Shown: positions 16,489 through 26,092, counted from the first letter of the stretch. The stretch is 61,764 bases of DNA from Kordia sp. (GCA_002733415.1 NVVR01000065.1:1-61764); one strand, 5' to 3'. Program-made: numbers and translations. Notes: generated by a model not told the origin, from the letters alone.

Positions 16489-19400
16489 ATGAAAAAAAGT
16501 ACACTAATGCTATTTATGAGTTTTCTATTTATAGGAGCAATTATGGCACAAGAAAACGGAAAGAATAATAAAATCCTTAAAAAAACAATAAGCAAAGAAG
16601 GTAATCCAAAGGCTATTGTTTTTTCGGAAGATTCTTTTTTACGTATAGAGAGTAGTAAAGAATTATTTAATGAATATTTTAAAATGTCGCAAGATGACGA
16701 TTTACAAATTAAATCAACCGAGGTTGATGATATTGGATTTACGCATCAAAAATACCAACAATTTTATAAAGGTGTAAAAGTAGCGTTTGGGAACTATACA
16801 TTACATGCTAAAAATGGAACGGTTTCTTCTATGATGGGTGATTTTTATCAAATTAATAATGTAAATACACAACCTTCACTATCAGCTGATAATGCACTTT
16901 TAAAAGTAATTGCTCATATTGACGCTGAAGAATATGTATGGGAACATGATAATTCGTTTGAGTATAAAAAACCAGAAGGGGAATTAGTAGTGTTTCCGGT
17001 ATTAGACAAAGTGAATACAGAGAGTAGATTGGCATATAAATTTGACATTTATGCTGAAAAGCCTTTGTATAGAGCAAATGTATATATCGACGCTCATACT
17101 GGGGAAGTTTTTTTTGAAAACAACAGAATTCATCATGCTGATACACCGGCAACAGGAGCAAGTTTGTATAACGGTACTGTTTCTTTTACCGCAGGAACTT
17201 CTGGAGGTTCGTATGTGTTAAATCAAACTGCAGATGGTAATGGTATCCAAACTTATGATATGAACAGTGGTACTAATTATAATAATGCTGCTGCTGTTAC
17301 CAGTAGCTCTACTCATTTTAGTGGGGCACAAACTGCAGTACAAGCACATTGGGGAGCTGAACAGACGCATAAATATTTTTCACAACTCCATTCAAGAAAT
17401 TCATATGATAATAACGGAAGTGTAATTAAATCATATGTTAGTTATGATTCAAATTATGTAAATGCATTTTGGAATGGTAGTGTAATGACTTATGGTGACG
17501 GTGATGGAACAAATTATGGGCCATTAGTATCTTTAGATATTGTTGGGCATGAAATATCACATGGAGTAACTGAATATTCAGCAAACTTGACTTACAGTTA
17601 TGAATCTGGTGCGTTAAACGAATCTTTTTCTGATATTTTTGGTGAATCTATTGAGTTTTTTGCTCAAGGATCTAATGACTGGCTTATGGGGGATCACATT
17701 GGGGCAGGTGGCTCAGGTGGCGCTTTACGTTCTATGAGTAATCCAAATGCAAAAAGCCAGCCTGATACCTATAATGGTACTCATTGGTATTCTGGTTCAG
17801 GAGATAATGGTGGAGTTCATTACAATTCAGGAGTTCAAAATTTTTGGTTTTATTTACTTTCTGAAGGTGGTTCTGGAACAAATGATAATGGTGATGCATA
17901 TAGTGTAGGAGTATTAGGAATGGTGAAGGCTAGTAAAATAGCATATAGAAATTTAACAGTTTATTTAAATTCTAGTTCACAATATGCTGATGCTAGAACA
18001 GGTGCTATTCAATCTGCAGTAGATTTATATGGAGCAGGTTCCGTAGAAGAAATAGCTGTTACTAATGCTTGGCATGCAGTAGGAGTAGGAGCTGCATATG
18101 GTGGAAGTGGTAATACCGGTTCATACTGTACATCAAAAGGGAGTAGTGTAAGTGATGAATATATTGGAAGAGTGCAATTGAATACAATTGATAATACCTC
18201 TAATGGAGGAGGGGGGTACTCTGATCATACATCAATTTCTACGGATTTAGCCACTGGACAGGTGTATACTATTACAGTTACACCAACATGGACAGGAACT
18301 GTTTATGCGGAAGGATATTCGGTATGGATTGATTATAATCAAGATAATGATTTTGATGATGCAGGGGAGCAAATTTGGAGCCAATCGGCAGTAAATACAG
18401 CCTCTGTAAGTGGAAGTTTTACTATTCCATTATCAGCAACTGTTGGAGCAACAAGAATGAGGGTGTCAATGAAATATAATGCTATACCAACATCATGTGA
18501 AACATTTTCATACGGGGAGGTAGAAGATTATACTGTAAATATAAGTACATCTTCAGCTGATACTGAAGCGCCAACAGCGCCATTATCATTAGTAGCTTCT
18601 AATATTGCACAAACAAGTTTATCATTAAACTGGACGGCATCATCGGATAATGTTGGAGTAACAGGATATGAAGTATACCAAGGTTCAACTAATATAGGAA
18701 CGGTTACTGGTACTAGTGATAATATTACGGGTTTAACAGCTAATACTACTTATACTTATCATGTTAAGGCAAAAGATGCTGCTGGGAATGTATCATCAAG
18801 CAGTAATGTAATTACTGTAACGACACTTTCAGATGGTTCAGGAGGTTCAGGATGTACTTCAGGAATAACATCCTTTCCTTATACTGAGGGGTATGAGAAT
18901 ACACTAGGAGCTTGGACGCAATCATCAGGTGATGATATTGACTGGACAGTTGATGCAAGCGGAACACCTTCAAGTAATACAGGGCCATCAAGTGCATCTG
19001 AAGGTACATATTATGTATATGTTGAAGCATCAGGAAATGGTACAGGGTATCCGAATAAACAAGCGATATTAAATTCACCTTGTTATGATTTAACTAATGA
19101 AACTGAAGCAACTTTTTCATTCAAATATCATATGTACGGCGCTGCAGATATGGGAACAATAGCTTTGGAAGCAAGTACTGATGACGGAACAACATGGACT
19201 AGTTTATGGAATAAGTCAGGAAATATTGGTAATGCTTGGAATGAAGCTACTGTAAGTTTAAATTCATATGTTGGAAATACTGTACAATTACGTTTTAATC
19301 GTGTAACAGGAAGTACATGGCAAGCTGATATTGCGATTGATGATGTGAATTTAATAACTTCTGGAGGGGCTAATGGTGATACAGTAGCTACATTATCATT

Positions 19401-19959
19401 AACATTTGATAACTACCCTGAAGAAACGAGCTGGATAATTAAAGATGATAGTGGTGCTACAGTAGCTTCTGGAGGAACATATGCCTCTCAAGCTGATGGA
19501 TCAACATTAAATGTAAATGTCGATTTACCAAATGGATGTTATTCATTTACAATAAATGATGCATATGGTGATGGTATGTGTTGTTCATATGGTAATGGGT
19601 CATATACTTTAACTGATACTTCTAACTCATCTACTTTAGCTAGTGGAGGTTCATTTACGAGCTCAGAATCAACAAGCTTTTGTGTGGGAATATCTGCTTT
19701 TGCAAAATCATCAACGTTAGTTACTCAACATAGTATAGATTATTTGAGTATTTATCCAAACCCAACAAGTTCAATGTTGAATGTTTCGTTATTAGGATTA
19801 GAAGCACAAACTTTTCAAGTTAAAAACGTATTAGGTCAAACCGTGTTAAAAGGAAATATGATGAAAACGATTGATGTATCTAAATTAAACGGAGGAGTTT
19901 ATATTTTACAGCTACATATTGGAGAGAAAATTAAAGTAAAACGTTTTATTAAAAACTAA
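16489..19959 (+). CDS. Secreted M4 (thermolysin-type) metalloprotease with T9SS type-A sorting domain
   Basis: 1156 residues. In order: signal peptide ending IMAQE (residue ~21); FTP/PepSY propeptide (~40-210); M4 catalytic domain with zinc ligands HEISH (H354, H358) and the third ligand E378 in GALNESFSD; GEVED domain (~545-685, WIDYNQDNDFDD and YGEVEDYTV); fibronectin type III domain (~695-785); MAM/jelly-roll-like domain (~795-960); a GDG-rich domain with NDAYGDGMCC; and the type-A sorting tail (LSIYPNPTSSMLNVSL ... GGVYILQL). A neutral protease exported by T9SS for degrading external protein. The catalytic residues are intact. Confidence 0.95.
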   Translation: MKKSTLMLFMSFLFIGAIMAQENGKNNKILKKTISKEGNPKAIVFSEDSFLRIESSKELFNEYFKMSQDDDLQIKSTEVDDIGFTHQKYQQFYKGVKVAFGNYTLHAKNGTVSSMMGDFYQINNVNTQPSLSADNALLKVIAHIDAEEYVWEHDNSFEYKKPEGELVVFPVLDKVNTESRLAYKFDIYAEKPLYRANVYIDAHTGEVFFENNRIHHADTPATGASLYNGTVSFTAGTSGGSYVLNQTADGNGIQTYDMNSGTNYNNAAAVTSSSTHFSGAQTAVQAHWGAEQTHKYFSQLHSRNSYDNNGSVIKSYVSYDSNYVNAFWNGSVMTYGDGDGTNYGPLVSLDIVGHEISHGVTEYSANLTYSYESGALNESFSDIFGESIEFFAQGSNDWLMGDHIGAGGSGGALRSMSNPNAKSQPDTYNGTHWYSGSGDNGGVHYNSGVQNFWFYLLSEGGSGTNDNGDAYSVGVLGMVKASKIAYRNLTVYLNSSSQYADARTGAIQSAVDLYGAGSVEEIAVTNAWHAVGVGAAYGGSGNTGSYCTSKGSSVSDEYIGRVQLNTIDNTSNGGGGYSDHTSISTDLATGQVYTITVTPTWTGTVYAEGYSVWIDYNQDNDFDDAGEQIWSQSAVNTASVSGSFTIPLSATVGATRMRVSMKYNAIPTSCETFSYGEVEDYTVNISTSSADTEAPTAPLSLVASNIAQTSLSLNWTASSDNVGVTGYEVYQGSTNIGTVTGTSDNITGLTANTTYTYHVKAKDAAGNVSSSSNVITVTTLSDGSGGSGCTSGITSFPYTEGYENTLGAWTQSSGDDIDWTVDASGTPSSNTGPSSASEGTYYVYVEASGNGTGYPNKQAILNSPCYDLTNETEATFSFKYHMYGAADMGTIALEASTDDGTTWTSLWNKSGNIGNAWNEATVSLNSYVGNTVQLRFNRVTGSTWQADIAIDDVNLITSGGANGDTVATLSLTFDNYPEETSWIIKDDSGATVASGGTYASQADGSTLNVNVDLPNGCYSFTINDAYGDGMCCSYGNGSYTLTDTSNSSTLASGGSFTSSESTSFCVGISAFAKSSTLVTQHSIDYLSIYPNPTSSMLNVSLLGLEAQTFQVKNVLGQTVLKGNMMKTIDVSKLNGGVYILQLHIGEKIKVKRFIKN

Positions 19960-19984
19960 AATAAATACGAATTAATTTTTAAAT

Positions 19985-20018
19985 AACAACCCTTTGAATT
20001 TTTATTTCAAAGGGTTGT
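19985..20018 (+). terminator. Intrinsic terminator after the M4 protease
   Basis: Stem ACAACCCTTTGAA / TTCAAAGGGTTGT with a short T-rich loop, 26 nt past the stop. It lies between convergent genes and may serve both. Confidence 0.8.
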
Positions 20019-20095
20019 TCTGTATATATAATCATAATTAAGGGAGCTTATACTTTTTATATTATGATAGGCTTCCTTGTAATAACAAATGTATA

Positions 20096-22339
20096 TCAAC
20101 GATTATTTTTCTTCTTGAATAGTTTCTTAAAGAATGATTCTTTATTTTTCTTTCGTTCCCATTTTCCTTGTTCTTTGTCAAAGTTTTTATCTTTTCTTTT
20201 AAAAAGATTAAAGAAGTTTTCTAACCCAGTTTTTTCTTTAAAATCTTCACAGGCTAATTCGTTAAGTAATTTTTCTGATAAATAAGGAAACTCTTTGCTG
20301 TATCTTTTTTTAAGTTTTGAGTTATTTTGAACTTTATAAAGTGTTTTAGCAACTAGTGGTAAGGCTAATCGTCCACCAGAACCAGTTCCGTTATAGAAAT
20401 GAATTTTAGGTGATGCACATCCAACACGACTTACTAATACTAAATTTGGATTGTAGCCAACAAACCAAGCGTCTGCGTAATTTTGAGAGGTCCCAGTTTT
20501 CCCTGCTAGAGGCAAAGTAACATTGTAGGTGTTTCTTAGGCTGGTTCCAGTACCTTCATTAATGGCCCTTTGAAGGGTTGTATTAATTAATTTAGATGTG
20601 CGTTCTTTTAAGATTTGTTTAGGTGCTATATTTTCATCTTGATAAAGGACTTCCCCATCAGCAGTTGTGATTTTTGTAATACATTTTGGATTTACTAGAT
20701 TACCTCCATTGGCAAAAGTAGCATAAGCTCTAGTTACTTCATAAATACTTGCATTTGCAGTACCTAATGCTAAAGAGGGGGTGTTCTCTAATTTGGTACT
20801 GAACTGCATTTGTTGCCATAGGGAGTCAATTGGTTTAAAACCGGTTTCCATAAATAAGTTTACAGTAGGAATATTCATCGAATTCATCAAAGCACCTGTC
20901 ATGGAGTATTTTCCACCAGTTTTTTTATTTGCATTTTCAGGACTCCAATTGTTGTAATCTGAAATAGTTAATTGTTCGTTATCTAAATAAGCGCATGGTT
21001 GTCTTCCTTCTTCTAAAGCAGCAGCGTAAAGTATAGGTTTAAAGGTAGAGGCTAATTGACGTTGGGCAAAAATTTGATCATAAGGATATGAATTATGATT
21101 AATACCGCCAACCCATGTTTTTATGGCGCCAGTAGTTGGGTTAATAGCTAACATACCAGCATGTAATATGGTAGCCTCTAGCGCTAAACTATCTGCAATA
21201 TTGATAGAATCAGTGTAATTTCCTTTCCAATCAAAAATCAATTGCTTGCTACGGTCTAATTTATTTCCGTATAGATTTAGTTTCCTTAATTGTTTGTTGA
21301 CTAATTTTTTTAATTCTTTTTTTCGTGTAGTATTTTTATAATGTTCTCTGAATTGTTGTTGCATTTTACTCAAGTGACTAGCAAAAGCATCAAGGGCATA
21401 TTCTTGTAATGTAATATCTAAAGTAGTTTCTATATGGAGTCCATCTTTTTCAATATTCCACTTTTTAATACTTTTTTTATTGATGATATCAAGTATGCTA
21501 GTTGTTTCTTTTTTTACCATTGTTAAAAAATACCCTGCTTTATTAGTGATGGCTAAATTGGTATAGTTTAATTGTAATGGTAGTTTGTTTAGGGAGTCGT
21601 ATTCAATGGTAGTTAAATAAGATTCTTTTTTCATCTGAAACAAAACAGTATTTCTTCTTCGTAAAGCATTATCGGGATGTAAACGAGGATTGTAAAAAGT
21701 ATTTGCTTTTAATAGCCCTACAAGTACAGCACTTTCTTCAATGGTTAATTTTGCTATTTTTTTATTGAAATAGCGTAATGCAGCGGATTCAATACCATAT
21801 ACGTTCTCACCAAAGGAAACTGTATTGAGGTAGAGCGTAAGTATTTCTTCCTTATTGAATGTTTGTTCAATTCTATAGGCTTGAATTCCTTCTTTAGTTT
21901 TATTTATTAACATGGTTAACGGGCCATAATTAGGTCTGCCATACATGTTTTTTGCTAATTGCTGAGTAATAGTGCTTCCGCCTCCAGAACGTTTATTGCT
22001 TAAAAGTATTGTTTTAAACAATACTCTAAACAGGCTTTTCGCATCAACACCACTATGTTCAAAATAACGGGAATCTTCTGTGGCAATTAATGCATCTACT
22101 AAATGTTTTGGAAGTTCCTTGTATGAAGTATTTGTTCTATTCTGACTAAAGTATTTTCCAATAACCGTATTATTGTCTGATAATACAACAGAGGCAGTTT
22201 CATTACTGAATTTTTTTAATTCTTCTTTGGTGTTAATGTGTCCAAAAACATCATAATTTACAGCGGTGATAAATATTAGTATTAGGAGTGTTACGAGTAG
22301 CGATAATCGTAAAAAGAATATGACAATTCTCTTGAACAT
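20096..22339 (-). CDS. Bifunctional penicillin-binding protein (GT51 transglycosylase / transpeptidase, PBP1A type)
   Basis: 747 residues. A single N-terminal membrane anchor (residues ~4-28) precedes the GT51 domain, with ALIATEDSRYFEHSG (catalytic E88) and GGSTITQQLAKNMYG. The penicillin-binding domain has the serine motif ASTFKP (S431, K434), the SMN motif and KTGTS. The C-terminus is a Lys-rich tail of about 50 residues. It polymerises and cross-links peptidoglycan in the periplasm. All catalytic motifs are intact. It stands alone on the minus strand, upstream gap 58 nt from the DUF1624 gene in the same direction. Confidence 0.94.
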   Translation of the reverse strand: MFKRIVIFFLRLSLLVTLLILIFITAVNYDVFGHINTKEELKKFSNETASVVLSDNNTVIGKYFSQNRTNTSYKELPKHLVDALIATEDSRYFEHSGVDAKSLFRVLFKTILLSNKRSGGGSTITQQLAKNMYGRPNYGPLTMLINKTKEGIQAYRIEQTFNKEEILTLYLNTVSFGENVYGIESAALRYFNKKIAKLTIEESAVLVGLLKANTFYNPRLHPDNALRRRNTVLFQMKKESYLTTIEYDSLNKLPLQLNYTNLAITNKAGYFLTMVKKETTSILDIINKKSIKKWNIEKDGLHIETTLDITLQEYALDAFASHLSKMQQQFREHYKNTTRKKELKKLVNKQLRKLNLYGNKLDRSKQLIFDWKGNYTDSINIADSLALEATILHAGMLAINPTTGAIKTWVGGINHNSYPYDQIFAQRQLASTFKPILYAAALEEGRQPCAYLDNEQLTISDYNNWSPENANKKTGGKYSMTGALMNSMNIPTVNLFMETGFKPIDSLWQQMQFSTKLENTPSLALGTANASIYEVTRAYATFANGGNLVNPKCITKITTADGEVLYQDENIAPKQILKERTSKLINTTLQRAINEGTGTSLRNTYNVTLPLAGKTGTSQNYADAWFVGYNPNLVLVSRVGCASPKIHFYNGTGSGGRLALPLVAKTLYKVQNNSKLKKRYSKEFPYLSEKLLNELACEDFKEKTGLENFFNLFKRKDKNFDKEQGKWERKKNKESFFKKLFKKKNNR

Positions 22340-22397
22340 TTGTTTTTTATTTTAATAACGAAAATGAAGTTAGATTCGTATCTAAACCCTTTAAAAT

Positions 22398-23582
22398 TTA
22401 CCTTTTATTTAAAGTGAATTTTGTAAAGATACTTTTAAGTTTTGGGAGTCTATTAAAAATGGTTTGTTGTATTTGATAAGCTTTCTTGTTTACATAATCT
22501 CTAAACTTTAATACTAATATGCATACGATAGTCATGAAAAATAACGCTCCGAGGATGGCTTCTGTGAAATTTAAAGAGTGGTAAAACCATCTTGTTAATC
22601 CAGTATGAAACCAACTACCGTAAAGGATTATATGATGAACAACATATATAGATAAAGTAACTTTTCCTATTTTAATAAAAACAGGAAGATTTAACAACTT
22701 TCGTGCATATACAAAAACCGAGAAAATTAAAAACACATCTCCAAGTCGGGAAAATAAATAGTTATAATCTCCTGAGATGGTGAAAATTTCTATTCCAGTA
22801 AAATTCCCTAAAACTAGTAAAATAGGACTTGATAAAAACAAAAGAATTAGTCCGGTAATAGCTAAAGTAATTGGGAGTTTGTCGTAAAAGTGTTTTTCAT
22901 CCTTGTATTTAAGAAAAAGAGAGGCTAAAAAGGCTCCAATACTTACGTATCCAAACCATGGAAATAGGGAGAATATAGCTCCGTTAGCTTTGGTGAAATA
23001 ATGAGATACTACCTCTGGTAAAAACGGAGTAGTTATTTCATTATAATATCGCTCAAATAAAAAACTCCCTATGGTAATACACAATAAGGCACCATTAAAT
23101 GTTTTTTTGCCAAATTTATATAGCGTAAGGTACAGTAAGCATAGTAGTATAATTGACGCACCTATAATGTGTAATACGTCAGTGTAGTAGTAGGATTCAT
23201 GGGTGTAACCTATAAATAGACCAACACTTAAACGCAGTACATATCCCCATAAAATTAGTTTTATTCCACGTTCAATACCTTTTTTTATTCTAGGGTTGTT
23301 CCAGCCAATTTTATCCTGTTTTAATAATAAAAACATGAAGACAAAACCAGTAATAGTAAAAAATGTAGGTGCGGTAATACCTCTAAAGTATTCCCAAATT
23401 TGATAGGTAGTATTGGATTGTGTTTTGAATTTTTCAGAAAGCAATGAACTGATAAAATGCCCTTGTAACATCATCAATATAGCAAAGGAACGCAATGCAT
23501 CAATGTAAACTAACCGTGTATTTTTCTTGGGGACTGAGATATTATCTTTTTTTGCAAAGGTACTAAAAATCAGATTAATCAC
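22398..23582 (-). CDS. DUF1624 / heparan-alpha-glucosaminide N-acetyltransferase-like membrane protein
   Basis: 394 residues, polytopic with about 10 membrane segments. The N-terminus RLVYIDALRSFAILMMLQGHFIS, followed by FRGITAPTFFTITGFVFMF, matches the DUF1624 / acyltransferase-3-like group that moves acyl groups across the membrane. The His in MLQGHF is the candidate active residue. The substrate is unknown; cell-surface sugar acetylation is the usual guess. It lies 58 nt upstream of the PBP gene on the same strand, so co-transcription and a cell-envelope role are possible. Confidence 0.8.
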   Translation of the reverse strand: MINLIFSTFAKKDNISVPKKNTRLVYIDALRSFAILMMLQGHFISSLLSEKFKTQSNTTYQIWEYFRGITAPTFFTITGFVFMFLLLKQDKIGWNNPRIKKGIERGIKLILWGYVLRLSVGLFIGYTHESYYYTDVLHIIGASIILLCLLYLTLYKFGKKTFNGALLCITIGSFLFERYYNEITTPFLPEVVSHYFTKANGAIFSLFPWFGYVSIGAFLASLFLKYKDEKHFYDKLPITLAITGLILLFLSSPILLVLGNFTGIEIFTISGDYNYLFSRLGDVFLIFSVFVYARKLLNLPVFIKIGKVTLSIYVVHHIILYGSWFHTGLTRWFYHSLNFTEAILGALFFMTIVCILVLKFRDYVNKKAYQIQQTIFNRLPKLKSIFTKFTLNKR

Positions 23583-23725
23583 ATTAGTGCGAACTGTTTC
23601 TTAGATTTTGATAGGGTAAAATTTTGATTAGTGAGATGTTTATGTTAGGGTTGTTGATGTCGCGTATTTTTGATTGATTGCGTTATAAACTAAGGTATTG
23701 GCAATAGCTTTTAAAAGAAAATGCG

Positions 23726-23733
23726 TATTTTTG
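23726..23733 (+). promoter_or_regulatory. -7 promoter box for the PPIase gene
   Basis: TATTTTTG, a match to TAnnTTTG, 27 nt before the ATG at 23760. It lies inside the longer open frame that starts at 23721, so that longer start is unlikely. Confidence 0.5.
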
Positions 23734-23759
23734 CATCTTCAAAATTAAAAACAAGAATT

Positions 23760-24692
23760 ATGCAAGATGGTTTATATGCTAAGTTTCATACCTCTAAAGG
23801 AGAAATTTTAGTAAACTTAGAGTTTAAAAAAGCTCCAGGAACAGTAGGTAACTTTGTAGCTTTAGCACAAGGGAATTTAGAAAATGATGTAAAACCACAA
23901 GGAACACCTTATTATGATGGATTAAACTTTCATAGAGTAATACCTGATTTCATGATTCAAGGAGGTTGTCCGTTAGGAACTGGAACAGGAGATGCAGGAT
24001 ACAAATTTGATGATGAATTTCACCCAGATTTAAAGCATTCAGGACCTGGTGTTTTGGCTATGGCAAATTCAGGACCTGGTACAAACGGGAGTCAGTTTTA
24101 TATTACTCACATTGAAACGTCTTGGTTGGATGGTAAGCATACCGTTTTCGGAAATGTAGTTGAAGGACAAGATGTAGTTGATGCTGTTGCTCAAGGTGAC
24201 AAATTAACTAAATTAGAAATTATAGCAGTTGGTGCAGATGCTGAAGCATTTAAAGCAATTGAATCATTCAGAACTTTTGAAGGTTCTAGAGAAAGAAGAG
24301 TGTCAGATGCTAAAGCAGAAGCAGAAGCAGAATTAGATAAGTTAGCTTCAGGGTTTGATAAAACTGATAGTGGATTGCGTTACCAAATTTTACAAAAAGG
24401 AACGGGAGCTAAAGCTGTAAAAGGAAAAAATGTTTCAGTACATTATAAAGGACAACTTTCTGATGGTACTGTATTTGATTCTTCATACAAAAGAAAAGAA
24501 CCAATCGATTTTCAATTAGGAGTAGGACAAGTTATTTCTGGATGGGATGAAGGTATTACGTTAATGAATGTAGGTGATAAAGCTCGTTTTGTAATCCCTT
24601 CAAATTTAGCATATGGTGAACAAGGAGCAGGTGGAGTAATACCTCCAGGAGCAACCTTAATTTTCGACGTAGAATTAATGGATGTAAAGTAA
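23760..24692 (+). CDS. Cyclophilin-FKBP fusion peptidyl-prolyl isomerase
   Basis: About 310 residues from the preferred ATG (MQDGLYAKF). The N-terminal half is a cyclophilin ([31 protein letters not shown]). A short Ala/Glu/Arg-rich linker ([20 protein letters not shown]) follows, then an FKBP domain ([63 protein letters not shown]). Both are proline cis-trans isomerase folds, so the protein has two active sites of different families. No signal peptide is seen, so it is probably cytoplasmic. It is monocistronic, followed by an unusual chain of terminators. Confidence 0.93.
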   Translation: MQDGLYAKFHTSKGEILVNLEFKKAPGTVGNFVALAQGNLENDVKPQGTPYYDGLNFHRVIPDFMIQGGCPLGTGTGDAGYKFDDEFHPDLKHSGPGVLAMANSGPGTNGSQFYITHIETSWLDGKHTVFGNVVEGQDVVDAVAQGDKLTKLEIIAVGADAEAFKAIESFRTFEGSRERRVSDAKAEAEAELDKLASGFDKTDSGLRYQILQKGTGAKAVKGKNVSVHYKGQLSDGTVFDSSYKRKEPIDFQLGVGQVISGWDEGITLMNVGDKARFVIPSNLAYGEQGAGGVIPPGATLIFDVELMDVK

Positions 24693-24702
24693 GCAGAGAA
24701 CC

Positions 24703-24725
24703 AAATTTCATTTTTAATGAAATTT
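24703..24725 (+). terminator. First terminator after the PPIase gene
   Basis: Perfect 10-bp stem AAATTTCATT / AATGAAATTT with a TTT loop, 10 nt past the stop. It joins directly to the GTGTGAATCGC spacer of the repeat array that follows. Confidence 0.7.
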
Positions 24726-25190
24726 GTGTGAATCGCTTATCCCGAAACTTTACGACGGTAGGGGTAAAATATTAGGGATCTTTACTAAGAAATAAACGCA
24801 TTAAAAGAGTTCTATTTTATGGAACTCTTTTTTTGTGTGTGAATCGCTTATCCCGAAACTTTACGACGGTAGGAGTAAAATATTAGGGATCTTTACTAAG
24901 AAATAAACGCATTAAAAGAGTTTTATTTTATGGAACTCTTTTTTTTTGTGTGAATCGCTTATCCCGAAACTTTACGACGGTAGGAGTAAAGTATTAGGGA
25001 TCTTTACTAAGAAATAAACGTATTAAAAGAGTTCTGTTTTACGGAACTCTTTTTTTGTGTGTGAATCGCTTATCCCGAATCTAAAGTAATGAGGAGTTCG
25101 GTATCTCATAGGAGTTAACTATTTTGGGGTTTTATGGAATATCAAATACACTAAAAGAGTTTCAATTTATTGAAGCTCTTTTTTTTTTTC
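24726..25190 (+). repeat. Tandem 111-bp repeat array, each unit ending in a terminator hairpin
   Basis: Units begin with GAATCGCTTATCCCGA at 24730, 24841, 24952 and 25063, a constant 111-bp period. The first three are nearly identical; the fourth keeps the opening and the final hairpin but its middle has diverged. Each unit ends in a 9-bp stem with TTTTA loop (AGAGTTC...GAACTCT) followed by T7-T10. Between units the stem shows paired changes (A-T in unit 1, G-C in unit 3). The body can also fold (ATCCC with GGGAT, TTTAC with GTAAA). No open frame is conserved. It is a chain of terminators, or a tandem small-RNA locus. Confidence 0.8.
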
Positions 25191-25270
25191 TTCGTTAAAA
25201 ATAGTGGATTAGTTAAAAAGAGAATAATGAAAATTTTAAGTAATCAACTTTTTTAGTCATTTAGAGCTTA

Positions 25271-25372
25271 GGAGAAATCACAAAAGAAGCTCAATGACAA
25301 TACTTCTGACAATCAACTATAAAATAATGCGATTTCTCACTCCGCTGCGCTTGGTTTCGAAATAACATTTTT
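25271..25372. repeat. REP-like palindromic element
   Basis: GAGAAATC at 25272-25279 and its complement GATTTCTC at 25331-25338, followed by CACTCCGCTGCGCTTGG and TTTCGAAATAACA. This wording is common in intergenic palindromes of flavobacterial genomes, recalled from general experience. The rest of the 25191-25460 gap shows no gene. Confidence 0.45.
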
Positions 25373-25462
25373 AGAAAACCATTGTTTTTTGCGAAGAGCA
25401 TTTTTTATGTGCATTGGTTTTCAGTGACTTAAAAAAAGCCTCTATTTTTTATTTAAAAAGCC

Positions 25463-25492
25463 TTTGGTGTTTTAAAAAAGGTGTTATATTTG
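25463..25492 (+). promoter_or_regulatory. Promoter of the tRNA cluster
   Basis: TTTG at 25463-25466 and TATATTTG at 25485-25492 with 18 nt between: a full match to the Bacteroidota -33/-7 promoter, 39 nt upstream of tRNA-Gly. Confidence 0.8.
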
Positions 25493-25531
25493 CACCCGCA
25501 ATACGAAAGTATTTAAGTTCTTTAAAATAAT

Positions 25532-25604
25532 GCGAAAATAGCTCAGCTGGTAGAGCGCCACCTTGCCAAGGTGGAGGTCGCGAGTTCGAATCTCGTTTTT
25601 CGCT
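25532..25604 (+). tRNA. tRNA-Gly (GCC)
   Basis: A 73-nt cloverleaf: acceptor GCGAAAA/TTTTCGC, D-arm AGCTCAGCTGGTAGAGC, anticodon stem CACCT/AGGTG with loop TTGCCAA (anticodon GCC), T-arm CGAGTTCGAATCTCG. CCA is not encoded. First gene of the tRNA cluster. Confidence 0.95.
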
Positions 25605-25619
25605 CTGTAAAATTTCCAT

Positions 25620-25703
25620 GCTCAAGTGGTGGAATTGGTAGACACGTTGGACTTAAAATCCAATGCTCCTTGGAGCGTGCGGGTTCAAGTCCCGCCTTGA
25701 GTA
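25620..25703 (+). tRNA. tRNA-Leu (UAA), copy 1
   Basis: An 84-nt class II tRNA: acceptor GCTCAAG/CTTGAGT with a G-U first pair, anticodon stem TTGGA/TCCAA with loop CTTAAAA (anticodon TAA), variable arm TGCTCCTTGGAGCG, T-arm GCGGGTTCAAGTCCCGC. It lies 15 nt after tRNA-Gly. Confidence 0.95.
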
Positions 25704-25711
25704 CTAAAGAT

Positions 25712-25743
25712 CTCTGGTTAGTAATAACCAGAGGGCTTTTTTT
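25712..25743 (+). terminator. Terminator after tRNA-Leu copy 1
   Basis: Stem CTCTGGTTA / TAACCAGAG with a short loop, then GGGCTTTTTTT. The same hairpin follows copy 2. Confidence 0.8.
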
Positions 25744-25806
25744 AAATGACTATTTTACAGAATTATGATATACCAACATAGATAATGAAAATTATTTATG
25801 ACACAT

Positions 25807-25890
25807 GCTGAAGTGGTGGAATTGGTAGACACGTTGGACTTAAAATCCAATGCTCCTTGGAGCGTGCGGGTTCAAGTCCCGCCTTCAGTA
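25807..25890 (+). tRNA. tRNA-Leu (UAA), copy 2
   Basis: Same as copy 1 except for the acceptor, GCTGAAG/CTTCAGT: both strands of one pair changed together, so pairing is kept. Anticodon TAA. The upstream ~45 nt are shared with copy 3. Confidence 0.95.
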
Positions 25891-25898
25891 CTAAAGAA

Positions 25899-25931
25899 CT
25901 CTGGTTAGTAATAACCAGAGAACTTTTTTTT
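25899..25931 (+). terminator. Terminator after tRNA-Leu copy 2
   Basis: Same CTCTGGTTA / TAACCAGAG stem as after copy 1, followed by AAC and T8. Confidence 0.8.
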
Positions 25932-25972
25932 AATTATACCAACATAGATAATGAAAGTTATTTATGACACAT

Positions 25973-26056
25973 GCTCAAGTGGTGGAATTGGTAGACACGT
26001 TGGACTTAAAATCCAATGTCCCTTGGGACGTGCGGGTTCAAGTCCCGCCTTGAGTA
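25973..26056 (+). tRNA. tRNA-Leu (UAA), copy 3
   Basis: Acceptor as in copy 1. The variable arm is changed to TGTCCCTTGGGACG from TGCTCCTTGGAGCG, with paired substitutions that keep the stem. Anticodon TAA. Confidence 0.95.
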
Positions 26057-26060
26057 CTGA

Positions 26061-26092
26061 AGCCTTAACTAATTATAGTTAAGGCTTTTTTT
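26061..26092 (+). terminator. Terminator after tRNA-Leu copy 3
   Basis: Stem AGCCTTAACT / AGTTAAGGCT with a 6-nt loop, then T7. It differs in sequence from the two earlier hairpins. Confidence 0.85.

Noticed and set aside
24726..25190. CRISPR array
   Set aside because: The repeat units are long (111 bp) and contiguous with no variable spacers, and no cas genes are nearby.
25571..25768. 65-codon plus-strand open frame
   Set aside because: It runs through tRNA-Gly and tRNA-Leu copy 1; the frame is a by-product of the tRNA sequences.
24726..26092. Integrative element inserted at the tRNA cluster
   Set aside because: No integrase, transposase or flanking direct att-like repeats are seen; the repeated segments are explained by tRNA duplication and the terminator array.
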